Positions 53,104 through 61,294 of a stretch of DNA of 64,000 nt are shown here, in pieces. The stretch is from Limnohabitans sp. T6-5. GTDB lineage: Bacteria; Pseudomonadota; Gammaproteobacteria; Burkholderiales; Burkholderiaceae_C. Below the pieces are notes generated by a model. That model searched no databases. It saw only the letters and a program-made list of their open reading frames with translations, and had not been told where the DNA came from. Location of the stretch: assembly GCF_003063315.1 (NCBI RefSeq), contig NZ_NERV01000002.1, positions 930,001-994,000 of the forward strand, written 5' to 3'. The translations under genes and the position numbers were made by a program. Position 1 is the first letter of the stretch. Every line of letters begins with the position of its first letter.

Positions 53104-54180
53104 TTACTTGCTGGCCCCCTTTGAAATCCATTCGGCAATTTTCTTGGCGTCCGCTTCAGGCAGGGACTGTGCAGGCATGGGGATCGGACCCCAAACACCT
53201 GAACCACCGGCCTTGATTTTGCCAGCCAGATAGTCGACCTTGCCTGCATGCTTTTTGGCTACTTCATTGAAGCCTGGGCCCACCACTTTCTTGTCCACAC
53301 CGTGGCATGCTGTACAGCTGTATTTGTTCAGCAAGGCTATGGCGGCTTTGGCCTCGGCATTTTCTGGCTTGGCAGGTGCAACCGCAGCGGGCGCTGCAAC
53401 GGCAGGCATGCCTGCCTTGGCTTCTGGCTTGGTGGTGTCCACCCCGTGCTGCTGCCCCACCAAGCGGTTTTGCTCAGCCAGGTTGCCGTGGGCATTGCGG
53501 GCAAAGTCAGGCAAGAAAGACGCCACGTTGGGTTCAGTCGTGCAGTCTTTCATGCAGATCTTGTTATCGGTATCTGGATTTTTGACGCCACCAAATTCAT
53601 GACCGGGCCACATGGCGTGCTTGGTTGTCATGCCGTTGCGATTAGGCATGCGGTTTTGCACGTCAGCGATGTTTTTGTCCGACAACACGAAGTCATCAGG
53701 CACCACATTGCCCAAATTCAACAAGAACGCAGTCACCGCATAGACTTCTTCCGTCGTCAAGGACTTGGGGCTGGTCCAAGGCATGGCGCGGTTGATGTAG
53801 TCCCACAAGGTCGACACCGTCGCCACCTTCATGATGGTGGTGCGGCCTGGATAGTCCGAGCGATTCAAGTTGGCCACGCGGCCTGTCTTGACGTCTTCGG
53901 CGGTGGTGCCACCAATCAGAGGACTGAACACCTCACCAGACTCACCGAACACGCCGTGGCAATGCGCGCATTTGCCTTCCCAAACGTCTTGACCCTTGGC
54001 CACAGAGCCCGAGCCTGCAGGCAAACCTTTGAAGTCAGGACGCACATCAATGTCCCACTTGGCCACTTCTTTAGGCGTGGCGGCTCGACCGACACCAGGG
54101 TATTTGGGCGACTGCGCTGCAGCCATACCCGCCACGGCCAGCAAGGCGACCGTCAAAACGGCATTACGAAACCTGAACAT
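53104..54180 (-). CDS. soxD: SoxD, dihaem cytochrome of sulfane dehydrogenase
   Basis: A 358-residue cytochrome with signal peptide and two haem motifs: KCAHCHG near residue 74 and CTACHGVDKKVVGPG near residue 290. The C-terminal domain closely resembles the small cytochrome at 58449. It takes the six electrons that SoxC removes from the SoxY-bound sulfane. Its start overlaps the soxC end by 17 bases. Confidence 0.92.
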   Translation of the reverse strand: MFRFRNAVLTVALLAVAGMAAAQSPKYPGVGRAATPKEVAKWDIDVRPDFKGLPAGSGSVAKGQDVWEGKCAHCHGVFGESGEVFSPLIGGTTAEDVKTGRVANLNRSDYPGRTTIMKVATVSTLWDYINRAMPWTSPKSLTTEEVYAVTAFLLNLGNVVPDDFVLSDKNIADVQNRMPNRNGMTTKHAMWPGHEFGGVKNPDTDNKICMKDCTTEPNVASFLPDFARNAHGNLAEQNRLVGQQHGVDTTKPEAKAGMPAVAAPAAVAPAKPENAEAKAAIALLNKYSCTACHGVDKKVVGPGFNEVAKKHAGKVDYLAGKIKAGGSGVWGPIPMPAQSLPEADAKKIAEWISKGASK

Positions 54181-55528
54181 TTTTCACCTCACCGTTTTCC
54201 TGAACCAGCCACGATTGGATGGCGTTGTTGTGATAGATCGAACGCGTGCCACGAACACCACGCAATTGCTGATAAGTTGGCTGCACATGGCCTGTTTCGT
54301 CTTGTGCACGGCTTTGGATGATGGCAGGCTTGCCGTCCCAGACCCAGTCCAGATTGAAACGCGTCAAAGCTTTGGACAACACAGGCGTTTCCAGACGCGC
54401 TTGTCGCCAATTGCGGCCACCATCGGTGGAAACATCCACGCGCTGGATCTTGCCTTTGCCCGACCAGGCCAAACCCGTGATGTTGTAGAAGCCTTTGTCC
54501 AGCAAAACCTGACCGCCAGAGGGCGTGGTCACCACGCTCTTGACTTCCTGGATGTTGGTGTACTGACGGTGCAAGCCACCGGGCTGCAAATCGATGTAAT
54601 GAATGGCTTCGTCTTTGGCCGCATAAGGTTTGTCACCCACTTCGATGCGGCGCAGGTACTTGACCCAGCTGACGCCTTGAACGCCAGGCACCACCAAACG
54701 CAGTGGGTAGCCGTTTTCTGGGCGCAACATTTCACCGTTCTGGCCGTAGGCTACCAACACTTCACCCGAGGTGATCAGGCTCATCGGAATGGTACGGGTC
54801 ATGGACGAGCCATCGCCGCCTTCGGCCAAAATGAACTTGCCATTTTTGAGGTCGGCGCCAGCCAATTCAAGCAGTGTGATCAAGGGCACGCCGGTGAACT
54901 CGCTGCACGACAACATGCCGTGGGTGTATTGCACCGTGGGTACAGCCACGTTGCCCCAATCGACAGCGGTGTTGGCACCACACTCGATGAAGTGGAAGCG
55001 CGACACCGATGGCAAACGCATGATCTCGTCCATGGTGAACACCATGTTCTTTTTGACCATGCCATTGATCATGAAGCGGTGTTTGGACGGATCGATGTCC
55101 CACCAGCCTTGGTGGTGACGCTCGAAGTGCAGACCGCTGGGCGTAACGATGCCAAACAAGGATTGCAAAGGCGCAAACGACACCGAGGCTTGGGTGGTTT
55201 GCGTCAGACCGGGGCTCTGACGGCGCTGCAGGTTCGATTCGAATTTTGATGGCTTGCCATACCCTTCAACCGCCACACCCTGACCCAGATTGGTCGCATG
55301 CTCAGGCAAATTCAAGATGTTGGGATCGCCGCCTTCAGTCGGCACAGGATTGCCTTGTGCCAAAGCCATGGGTGCAGCCGCACCCGCAGCAGCCGCAGCA
55401 AATGCGCTGCGAATGAAATCACGGCGACCTTTTTTGCCTTCGGCAAAAACTTCCCGGATACCGCTTTTCGTCAGGAAATTCTCAGGCGCTTTTTGCACCC
55501 TTCCCGAGTTGATGTTGTCATCTTTCAC
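54164..55528 (-). CDS. soxC: SoxC, molybdenum sulfane dehydrogenase
   Basis: A 454-residue sulfite-oxidase-family protein with a twin-arginine signal (GKKGRRDFIRSAFAAAAAG). The molybdenum-ligating Cys is in RFHFIECGANTAVDWG near residue 182, and the substrate-site region ENGYPLRLVVPGVQGVSWVK follows. It oxidises the cysteine-bound sulfane sulfur to the sulfonate level. First structural gene after the arsR regulator, 22 bases downstream. Confidence 0.95.
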   Translation of the reverse strand: MKDDNINSGRVQKAPENFLTKSGIREVFAEGKKGRRDFIRSAFAAAAAGAAAPMALAQGNPVPTEGGDPNILNLPEHATNLGQGVAVEGYGKPSKFESNLQRRQSPGLTQTTQASVSFAPLQSLFGIVTPSGLHFERHHQGWWDIDPSKHRFMINGMVKKNMVFTMDEIMRLPSVSRFHFIECGANTAVDWGNVAVPTVQYTHGMLSCSEFTGVPLITLLELAGADLKNGKFILAEGGDGSSMTRTIPMSLITSGEVLVAYGQNGEMLRPENGYPLRLVVPGVQGVSWVKYLRRIEVGDKPYAAKDEAIHYIDLQPGGLHRQYTNIQEVKSVVTTPSGGQVLLDKGFYNITGLAWSGKGKIQRVDVSTDGGRNWRQARLETPVLSKALTRFNLDWVWDGKPAIIQSRAQDETGHVQPTYQQLRGVRGTRSIYHNNAIQSWLVQENGEVKNVQVS

Positions 55529-55550
55529 ACGAACTCCTCGTTTTGAGTTG

Positions 55551-55856
55551 TCAATTCACATCCAGATCGATAGCCACCTGCGTGCACACGGCCCGACAAG
55601 CCATCGCCGCTGTCTCTTCTGCTATCCGATAAAACATTTGCGCACCCTGACGTCGCTTGCCCAAGATCCCAGCCCTGTACATCATGTTCAGATGCTGAGA
55701 CATATTGGGTTGCGCTACATCAATGCTGCCAAGCAATTGCCCGACATTGCGCTCACCCTGACACAGCTCGCTGATGATGCGCAGGCGAATGGGCGTTGAC
55801 AACACAGCAAACAAAGCTGCTGCTTTCTCAAACACCACCGTCTTTTCATCATTCAT
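55551..55856 (-). CDS. ArsR-family repressor of the sox operon
   Basis: A 101-residue winged-helix protein: STPIRLRIISELC, VAQPNMSQHLNMMYRAGIL (recognition helix) and a C-terminal helix. Three cysteines (ELCQG, ACRAVC) could form the sulfide- or persulfide-sensing disulfide found in SqrR/BigR/SoxR-type regulators. It heads the sox operon, and a palindrome in its own promoter (55879-55900) indicates autoregulation. It is the likely regulator of the three matching operators in the window. Confidence 0.85.
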   Translation of the reverse strand: MNDEKTVVFEKAAALFAVLSTPIRLRIISELCQGERNVGQLLGSIDVAQPNMSQHLNMMYRAGILGKRRQGAQMFYRIAEETAAMACRAVCTQVAIDLDVN

Positions 55857-55878
55857 GCACCAATTGCCGTTATGTCAG

Positions 55879-55900
55879 TATATTCGGATGTGCGAATATA
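55879..55900 (-). promoter_or_regulatory. ArsR-type operator of the arsR-sox operon
   Basis: TATATTCG (55879-55886) and CGAATATA (55893-55900) form a perfect 8-bp palindrome with a 6-base spacer, 22 bases before the arsR start. On the minus strand it reads ATATTCGC, then ACATCCGA, then ATAT. Confidence 0.7.
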
Positions 55901-55942
55901 TACGATAAACGAAATATCTGAACCAGAAATTACAAAGCCGCA

Positions 55943-55976
55943 GCCACTTGATCAGGACAAACCCAGATCAAGTGGC
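55943..55976 (-). terminator. Hairpin after fadL
   Basis: GCCACTTGATC and GATCAAGTGGC form a perfect 11-bp stem around a 12-base loop, 14 bases after the FadL-type gene stop. The T-tract is poor, so termination efficiency is uncertain. Confidence 0.6.
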
Positions 55977-55989
55977 CAACTTGTCTAAA

Positions 55990-57273
55990 TCAGAACTTCC
56001 AGCCGTACTGAACACCCAGGGATTGCTGGGACATGCGGATGGTTTCAGTCAATGTTGGATTCAAACCCGACGTGCCTGTGACCGTGTTTTTCGGCGCATA
56101 CATGTATGCAAAAGTCAGATCGGTTTTGTCATCCAACTTGTACGTCGCACCCAAGGTGTAGTGGTCCGTGATGACCCCTGGCGCAATGATGTTGAAAGTG
56201 ACGTTGGCACCGCCGACGGGGTTGTTGGTGTGGTTGTAGCCTGCACGCAAGGTCAAGTTCTGGCTTTGTTTCCACTCGACACCCAATTTGAAGACATTCA
56301 GATCCGCCCAGCCGAAGCCAGGACCATTTTCTGCCCCCAAAGGACCGCCTTGCATCATCTGATTGCCAATCGACTTGACTTTGCTGTAATTGATGCGTTG
56401 GTAATCCAACGCCAACATCACCGCTGGAGAAGCCTGAATAGAGACACCGAACGCGAAGTTCTCTGGAATATCAAAATCACCGGCTTCAGCAAACAGCTGT
56501 GAGTATTTGTCGAAGCGGCTCATGTTGATTCGGGGCGAATAAGACACCCCGAACCGAGTGCTGTCATTCACTTGGGCCGTGTAGCCCAAACGCACACCGA
56601 GGCCTTTGCTGGAATCATTGCCATTGTCTGTGGTGTTTGCGGCAAAGGTGTTTTGACCTGTCCACTGGGGTTTACCTGCGAACGCCTGCAAACCCGAAGC
56701 CTTGAACTGCTGATACACCAACAGAGGAGACACGCCAATCGCACTGGTTTCGGTCAGTTTGTAAGCAAAGGTAGGGGCCACGATCAATTGCATCAAATTG
56801 ACGCCCAGATTCGTGCCACCACACAACATATTGGTTGCACCTGGACCACAATTAAAGCCCGTTGCTACGTAATCGGTGTTCATCCCGCCATTGCCGTACA
56901 CAGACAGACCCACGGCCATATCAGAACCGATCTGTCGGTTATAGCCAAACTCGGGAACGATGAATGTGCTTGAGCCACTCTCAACGCTCCCATTCATCCC
57001 TGCCATCATCCCAGCCCCTCCAGTACGAGTGGCACCTCGCTTTGGCATGAACACATTGGCACCGACCTCAAAACGGTTACCAGCAAATGCTGCCAATGCA
57101 GGGTTGTTGGCGCCCGCAAATGTGTTGCCCGTGACCGCCACAGACGCACCGCCCATGCCCACCGATTGCATGCCATAGCCATGAGGAAAGTAACCGTCGG
57201 TCGCCCAAGCTACTGAACCAGTCGCCAAAACAGCGGCCAACACGGTGGCACGCAAAGTGTTGATTGTTTTCAT
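55990..57273 (-). CDS. FadL/OmpP1/TodX-family outer-membrane channel
   Basis: A 427-residue outer-membrane protein with signal peptide (MKTINTLRATVLAAVLATGS), the N-terminal hatch region DGYFPHGYGMQSVGMGGASVA and a C-terminal Phe (LGVQYGWKF) as beta-barrel signal. The family imports hydrophobic compounds. It lies 26 bases after the DUF302 gene in the same direction, and the pair has a Sox-regulon-type operator upstream. A role in hydrophobic sulfur compounds is suggested by context only. Confidence 0.85.
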   Translation of the reverse strand: MKTINTLRATVLAAVLATGSVAWATDGYFPHGYGMQSVGMGGASVAVTGNTFAGANNPALAAFAGNRFEVGANVFMPKRGATRTGGAGMMAGMNGSVESGSSTFIVPEFGYNRQIGSDMAVGLSVYGNGGMNTDYVATGFNCGPGATNMLCGGTNLGVNLMQLIVAPTFAYKLTETSAIGVSPLLVYQQFKASGLQAFAGKPQWTGQNTFAANTTDNGNDSSKGLGVRLGYTAQVNDSTRFGVSYSPRINMSRFDKYSQLFAEAGDFDIPENFAFGVSIQASPAVMLALDYQRINYSKVKSIGNQMMQGGPLGAENGPGFGWADLNVFKLGVEWKQSQNLTLRAGYNHTNNPVGGANVTFNIIAPGVITDHYTLGATYKLDDKTDLTFAYMYAPKNTVTGTSGLNPTLTETIRMSQQSLGVQYGWKF

Positions 57274-57299
57274 GTTTTGTCTCTTTGTTGTTTTTTAAA

Positions 57300-57872
57300 T
57301 CAAAATTCACCCTTGGAGCCGCGCTCCATCATTTCCCAAAGCGTGTCGCGCACGGCTCGAGCCTCTTCCTTCAGAGGGGACGGCAGCTGGCGGCCCATCT
57401 TGACCATCATGTCCATGTTGAGGGTGTACATCCACAGTCCGTCTTCCTTCTCTACCAGAGAGATTCGGCAAGGCAAATAAGCGGCCATGTGCGGGCTGAA
57501 GTCCACCATGCGACGTGCAGTCGCTGGGGTGCAGAACGAGTACACCGTCAGCAGCTTTTGTTTTTGGCCGGTGCGGGCTTCCAGCTCCTTGGACAAAGGC
57601 AAGGTGCCCACGTCTTTCATGTTGCGCTCGGTGGCCACTTGCTTGAGCACTTGCTCAACCTCATTGGCGGTCACACCGGCCTTGACTTTGCGCTCCCAGG
57701 TGGTGGCCACTGCGATGTCGCCATTACCTTCGATCCAGCGGTCCCACATGCGACCAGCTTCAGCGGCGGCACCTGTCTCAAGCTTGCCCATCGTGCTGAT
57801 GGTGCCGCAACCGGTCAACCAGACAGAACTGGCCAAAACACCCCACTTCACCCAAGTCCAAGATTTGCGCAT
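57300..57872 (-). CDS. DUF302 lipoprotein
   Basis: A 190-residue protein with an LTGC lipobox near residue 21 and a C-terminal DUF302-type domain (KQKLLTVYSFCTPATARRMV, AAYLPCRISLVEKEDGLWMY). The family is often found in sulfur and thiol-stress gene sets; its chemistry is not established. It shares an operon with the FadL-type channel. The nearest upstream gene ends at 58002, and the candidate operator lies between. Confidence 0.8.
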   Translation of the reverse strand: MRKSWTWVKWGVLASSVWLTGCGTISTMGKLETGAAAEAGRMWDRWIEGNGDIAVATTWERKVKAGVTANEVEQVLKQVATERNMKDVGTLPLSKELEARTGQKQKLLTVYSFCTPATARRMVDFSPHMAAYLPCRISLVEKEDGLWMYTLNMDMMVKMGRQLPSPLKEEARAVRDTLWEMMERGSKGEF

Positions 57873-57954
57873 GTGTATCTCCTTCAGATTTGCGACATTT
57901 GAACAGCTGGACCCGCCTCTCGGAGAGGCCCCGCCTTTGATTCAAATCATCAGA

Positions 57955-57976
57955 GATATTCGCGAAAACTGATATA
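57955..57976 (-). promoter_or_regulatory. Candidate ArsR-type operator before DUF302-fadL
   Basis: ATATTCGC, then GAAAACTG, then ATAT (57956-57975). It is nearly identical to the site at 46489-46510, and both agree with the palindrome at 55879-55900. It lies 83 bases upstream of the DUF302 start. Confidence 0.55.
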
Positions 57977-58001
57977 GGAAATACCCTATATAAGTGATTG
58001 T

Positions 58002-58325
58002 TTATTTAAACTTGTAGTAGTCCTTGTTCAAGACTGCGGACACGGCATCGACCTCTTCTGGAAACATGCCCATGTTCAGCTCGGTGTTGCATTGCTCGAC
58101 CATGCCGCGCAACATGCCCGCCGTGTTGATTCGCCCTTTGGGCTTGTAGATCGCACTGCCATCTCCCGGAACCTTGGACGCGTGGCATTCGACGCACTTG
58201 TTCTCATCGATCAGTTTTTGACCCAACCTCAAGTCTGCCCCGTGAAAAATGGCAGGCTGTGCTTGTAGCCCTGTGGATGCGCCCGCGAACATGAAATAAA
58301 AAACCCATCGAGTTGGTGCAAGCAT
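58002..58325 (-). CDS. Small monohaem cytochrome c
   Basis: A 107-residue exported cytochrome with a signal peptide (WVFYFMFAGASTGLQA) and one haem motif, NKCVECHASKVPGDG near residue 44. Met residues near RGMVEQCNTELNMGM are candidates for the sixth ligand. Probably a periplasmic electron carrier for the Sox system. A terminator separates it from the next cytochrome gene upstream. Confidence 0.82.
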   Translation of the reverse strand: MLAPTRWVFYFMFAGASTGLQAQPAIFHGADLRLGQKLIDENKCVECHASKVPGDGSAIYKPKGRINTAGMLRGMVEQCNTELNMGMFPEEVDAVSAVLNKDYYKFK

Positions 58326-58340
58326 GGAATGTCTCCCCCA

Positions 58341-58374
58341 AAAAAAAACCGCTCTTCAGTTGCCCGAAGAGCGG
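58341..58374 (-). terminator. Intrinsic terminator behind the c551-like cytochrome gene
   Basis: CCGCTCTTC and GAAGAGCGG are perfect 9-bp arms around an 8-base loop, and the minus strand continues with eight T. It ends transcripts from the cytochrome at 58449. Confidence 0.88.
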
Positions 58375-58448
58375 AATATAAAAGCCACGAGTACCAGTCG
58401 AGCTTTCACAACTTCAACACCCAATTGACAAGCAATGGGCCATAACGA

Positions 58449-58757
58449 TTACTTGGCACCCGCCAAAATCCAGGCCGCCAGGGTATTGGCATCGGCTTCG
58501 CTCAAAGCCGCCTGTGCAGGCATGGGAACTGGCCCCCACTTACCGGAACCACCGGCCTTGATGTTTTTTGCCACCGTGGCTGCAGCGTCCTTTTGGCCAG
58601 CATATTTCTTGGCCACATCTTGGTAGGCTGGACCCACCACTTTTTTATCCACTGCATGACAAGCCATGCAGGCATTTTTCTTGGCAAGGTCCAAGTTGGC
58701 GAAGGCCGGCGCAGCAAACAATGCAGACACGGCTACAAATGCAGACAACAATTTCAT
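58449..58757 (-). CDS. Class I cytochrome c, c551/c552-like
   Basis: A 102-residue protein with signal peptide (KLLSAFVAVSALFAAPAFA), haem motif CMACHAVDKK and distal Met in PVPMPAQ, the classical c551/c552 layout. GGAG lies 5 bases before the ATG at 58757. Its mature sequence closely resembles the C-terminal domain of SoxD, so it may be the direct electron acceptor of the Sox enzymes. Confidence 0.9.
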   Translation of the reverse strand: MKLLSAFVAVSALFAAPAFANLDLAKKNACMACHAVDKKVVGPAYQDVAKKYAGQKDAAATVAKNIKAGGSGKWGPVPMPAQAALSEADANTLAAWILAGAK

Positions 58758-58938
58758 GAAAGCTCCACGTTCAAATATAAACAACCGCTAATTTAACGCA
58801 AAAAACTGATGCGTCCAACAGATCCCTCAATCCGTGCGATCAGGGATTTCACCAGTAAAAGCATTCACAAACAGCCATTGTGGCGCTTCCATTTTTCTTC
58901 ATGACCCATCCGCTTGGCAAACTCGGACCTGGTAGCGC

Positions 58939-59319
58939 TCATTCAAATGAAGGTTCTTCCGGCTTGACCACAGGCATTCCGGCGGCCTGCCAAGCGTCAA
59001 AGCCCCCGGCGAGGGAGCGGACACTCAGGTATCCCATCGTCTGCATGGTTTGCGCCGCCAATGCAGCGCGACCGCTCGTCTTGCAATACAGAACAATGTT
59101 CAGATCACGTGATGCCAGTGCAGGTGAGGCGCTGAGCTTGAACTCGAGCAAGCCGCGTGGCATCAACACCGCGCTTGCAATGTGGCCCGCTGCAAACTCA
59201 TCCGCTTCGCGAACGTCGAGCAACACATCAGCATCGAGAATCGCTTGGGCTGCATCTTGCAAGGCAATTTCCTGGGTGAGTGCTTTGGCTTGCGCCACCA
59301 AATCATGCGCTGTTTTCAT
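58939..59319 (-). CDS. Cytoplasmic rhodanese-domain protein
   Basis: A 126-residue protein with one rhodanese domain: LLDVREADEFAAGHIASAV and the active-site loop VLYCKTSGRAALAAQ (Cys about 85). No signal peptide. The start at 59319 is the ATG before KTAHDLVAQAK; the open frame continues upstream but runs into the neighbouring rhodanese gene in another frame. It lies 11 bases after the exported rhodanese, so both are probably cotranscribed. Confidence 0.85.
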   Translation of the reverse strand: MKTAHDLVAQAKALTQEIALQDAAQAILDADVLLDVREADEFAAGHIASAVLMPRGLLEFKLSASPALASRDLNIVLYCKTSGRAALAAQTMQTMGYLSVRSLAGGFDAWQAAGMPVVKPEEPSFE

Positions 59320-59330
59320 ATTTTTTTCTT

Positions 59331-59807
59331 TCAATGCTGTGGGGTAGACGTGGCCTTGAGGTTGGCGTCCATGCCGCCTTTGACTTTCCACTCGGCATAG
59401 CCACCTTGAAGAATGCGGACATTTTCCCAACCCGCTACCCGCAAGGCAAATCCTGCCTGCGCAGACAGACTGCCGGTATTGCAATAGACCAGCACCGGCT
59501 TGTTTTTGGGAATGAGCGCCGACTTGACCAGCACCTGACGCCACTCGATGTTGATGGCGCCCGGAATGTGTTCTTGGCCAAATTGACTGGCATCGCGTGT
59601 ATCGATGACGATCATCTTGGCGTACTCGGCCTTGGGAATTTGTTCTGGAAAGATCGTGCCCCCGCCGTAATCAACAAACTCGAGGTAGGCAGACATTTCA
59701 TCTACAACCACCGCCTTGGCGTCTGTGGCCCAAACCAAATGGCTGCTCAATGCGCCCAGACACAAGACGAAGCCGGGGAGCGTCCGAAGTGAGTGAATCA
59801 TGTTCAT
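59331..59807 (-). CDS. Periplasmic rhodanese-domain protein
   Basis: A 158-residue protein with signal peptide (HSLRTLPGFVLCLGALSS) and a rhodanese domain: VIDTRDASQFGQEHIPGAIN and the active-site loop VLVYCNTGSLSAQA. The start at 59807 has GGAG 6 bases upstream; another in-frame ATG at 59819 is less well placed. It would accept or pass on sulfane sulfur in the periplasm next to the Sox enzymes. Confidence 0.85.
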   Translation of the reverse strand: MNMIHSLRTLPGFVLCLGALSSHLVWATDAKAVVVDEMSAYLEFVDYGGGTIFPEQIPKAEYAKMIVIDTRDASQFGQEHIPGAINIEWRQVLVKSALIPKNKPVLVYCNTGSLSAQAGFALRVAGWENVRILQGGYAEWKVKGGMDANLKATSTPQH

Positions 59808-59885
59808 GCGGAACTCCATAAGTTTTCACCAATATACTCAATTATCCGCTCCCCTGTAACCGACAAAATATCAACCCGCAACACC

Positions 59886-60503
59886 ATGACAGCATTCAAC
59901 AGTCCACTGATTACATGGAACCAACGATTCGCCACGGATCAGTACATTTTTGGCGAAGCACCCAATGCGTATCTGCACAGCCAAGTGGCGCACCTGCAAG
60001 CTGGCTCTGCATTGGCCGTGGCAGATGGGGAAGGCCGCAATGGTGTCTGGCTGGCGGAGCAAGGCCTCGCCGTTGATGCCTTTGATTTTTCAGAAAACGC
60101 CATTCAAAAAGCACGGCTGTTGGCCGAACGCCGCATGCAATCGGTTCAGTGGCATTGCAGTGACTGGCAATCGTTTAACTGGAAGGACTCACACTACAAC
60201 AATGTGGTTGGCATCTTCTTCCAGTTTGCCGCCCCTTTGGAACGCAAGGCGCTGTTTGCCAAGATGGACGCGAGCCTGAAGTCCGGCGGAACATTGATCA
60301 TTCAGGGCTATACGGCTGCACAACTGCAGTTCAACACAGGTGGCCCGGGCAAGCTGGCGCATATGTACGATGAGCCCCTGATGCGTGATGCTTTTGCAGA
60401 TTACGACATCATCGACTTGCAAACCTACGAAGCGCAGATTGACGAAGGTACGGCCCACAATGGCATGTCAGGTCTGCTGGGCTTGACTGCTCGAAAGCGC
60501 TGA
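59886..60503 (+). CDS. SAM-dependent methyltransferase, TehB-like
   Basis: A 205-residue class I methyltransferase. Motif I is ALAVADGEGRNGVWLAEQG near residue 45, with VDAFDFSENAIQKA as the acidic motif II. Small proteins of this type methylate thiols or metalloids such as tellurite; the substrate here is unknown. The start at 59886 begins the family-typical N-terminus (FNSPLITWNQRFATDQYIFG). Divergent from the rhodanese gene. Confidence 0.8.
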   Translation: MTAFNSPLITWNQRFATDQYIFGEAPNAYLHSQVAHLQAGSALAVADGEGRNGVWLAEQGLAVDAFDFSENAIQKARLLAERRMQSVQWHCSDWQSFNWKDSHYNNVVGIFFQFAAPLERKALFAKMDASLKSGGTLIIQGYTAAQLQFNTGGPGKLAHMYDEPLMRDAFADYDIIDLQTYEAQIDEGTAHNGMSGLLGLTARKR

Positions 60504-60521
60504 AATTGAGCCGATGGCCGC

Positions 60522-61223
60522 TCAGGCCAACAGCATTTTTTCGTCCAAAATCTCGTAGCGCCTGCCCTGCTTGTCGCAAGATTTCAAGGCGCCATCACGA
60601 ATCAGTCCAGAAATTTCACGACTCACAGTTTCCAACTTGAGGTCGAGCATGGCGCCCATGTCGTCACGTGCAAAGAATGCCGTGAATTGTGACTGCTCAG
60701 GATCTCGCATTTTCAATGCCAAACTGGCCACGCGCTGACGCGCAGAGCCGAAATTCAGCTCGGCCAACCAATCATCTGCATCCTTCAATGCTTGCTGCCA
60801 TTTTTGCATCAACCTCAAGTGCAAACGCGGGGAGTTGGCAGACAGTTGATGGATCACCGACAAAGGAATCCTGCAAACGCTGACATCCACCATTGCGACG
60901 GCTTCACTGTCATAACGCCCAGTGACCAAGGCCTCCAAGCCAATCACATCCCCCGGACGCAACACTCTGACAATGCGTTCACGGCCGTCAACCGTTGCAC
61001 GCACCAACTTCACGGTGCCTTTTCGCAGCGTGAACAGGCCTTGCGCTGACTGCCCCTCCGTGTACAAGACCGCATCCGCTTGAAAGCCCATGTCGTCGAT
61101 GGGCGTGTGCATGTCGCTGAAGTCTTGCTCGTTGAGGTCGACAAACAAGACCATGTCACGTATGCCACAACTGCGGCAGTCGGAAGTGCCCTTCCATGCG
61201 GAATCATTGCGGATTGGAATCAT
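60522..61223 (-). CDS. CRP/FNR-family regulator
   Basis: A 233-residue regulator: cNMP-type beta-roll (TEGQSAQGLFTLRKGTVKLV near residue 55) and a C-terminal helix-turn-helix (DLKLETVSREISGLIRDGAL). The N-terminus has DCRSCGIRD, like FNR, but the third cluster Cys (expected near residue 25) is Val. It probably controls redox-related genes nearby, for example the sulfur genes. Convergent to the methyltransferase gene, 18 bases away. Confidence 0.85.
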   Translation of the reverse strand: MIPIRNDSAWKGTSDCRSCGIRDMVLFVDLNEQDFSDMHTPIDDMGFQADAVLYTEGQSAQGLFTLRKGTVKLVRATVDGRERIVRVLRPGDVIGLEALVTGRYDSEAVAMVDVSVCRIPLSVIHQLSANSPRLHLRLMQKWQQALKDADDWLAELNFGSARQRVASLALKMRDPEQSQFTAFFARDDMGAMLDLKLETVSREISGLIRDGALKSCDKQGRRYEILDEKMLLA

Positions 61224-61294
61224 GACTGCTTGTCAAAAATTGAAAATTGTCGCGAAGGAAGAATGCATGGATTTCTAAGCTCAACAGGGCGCAT

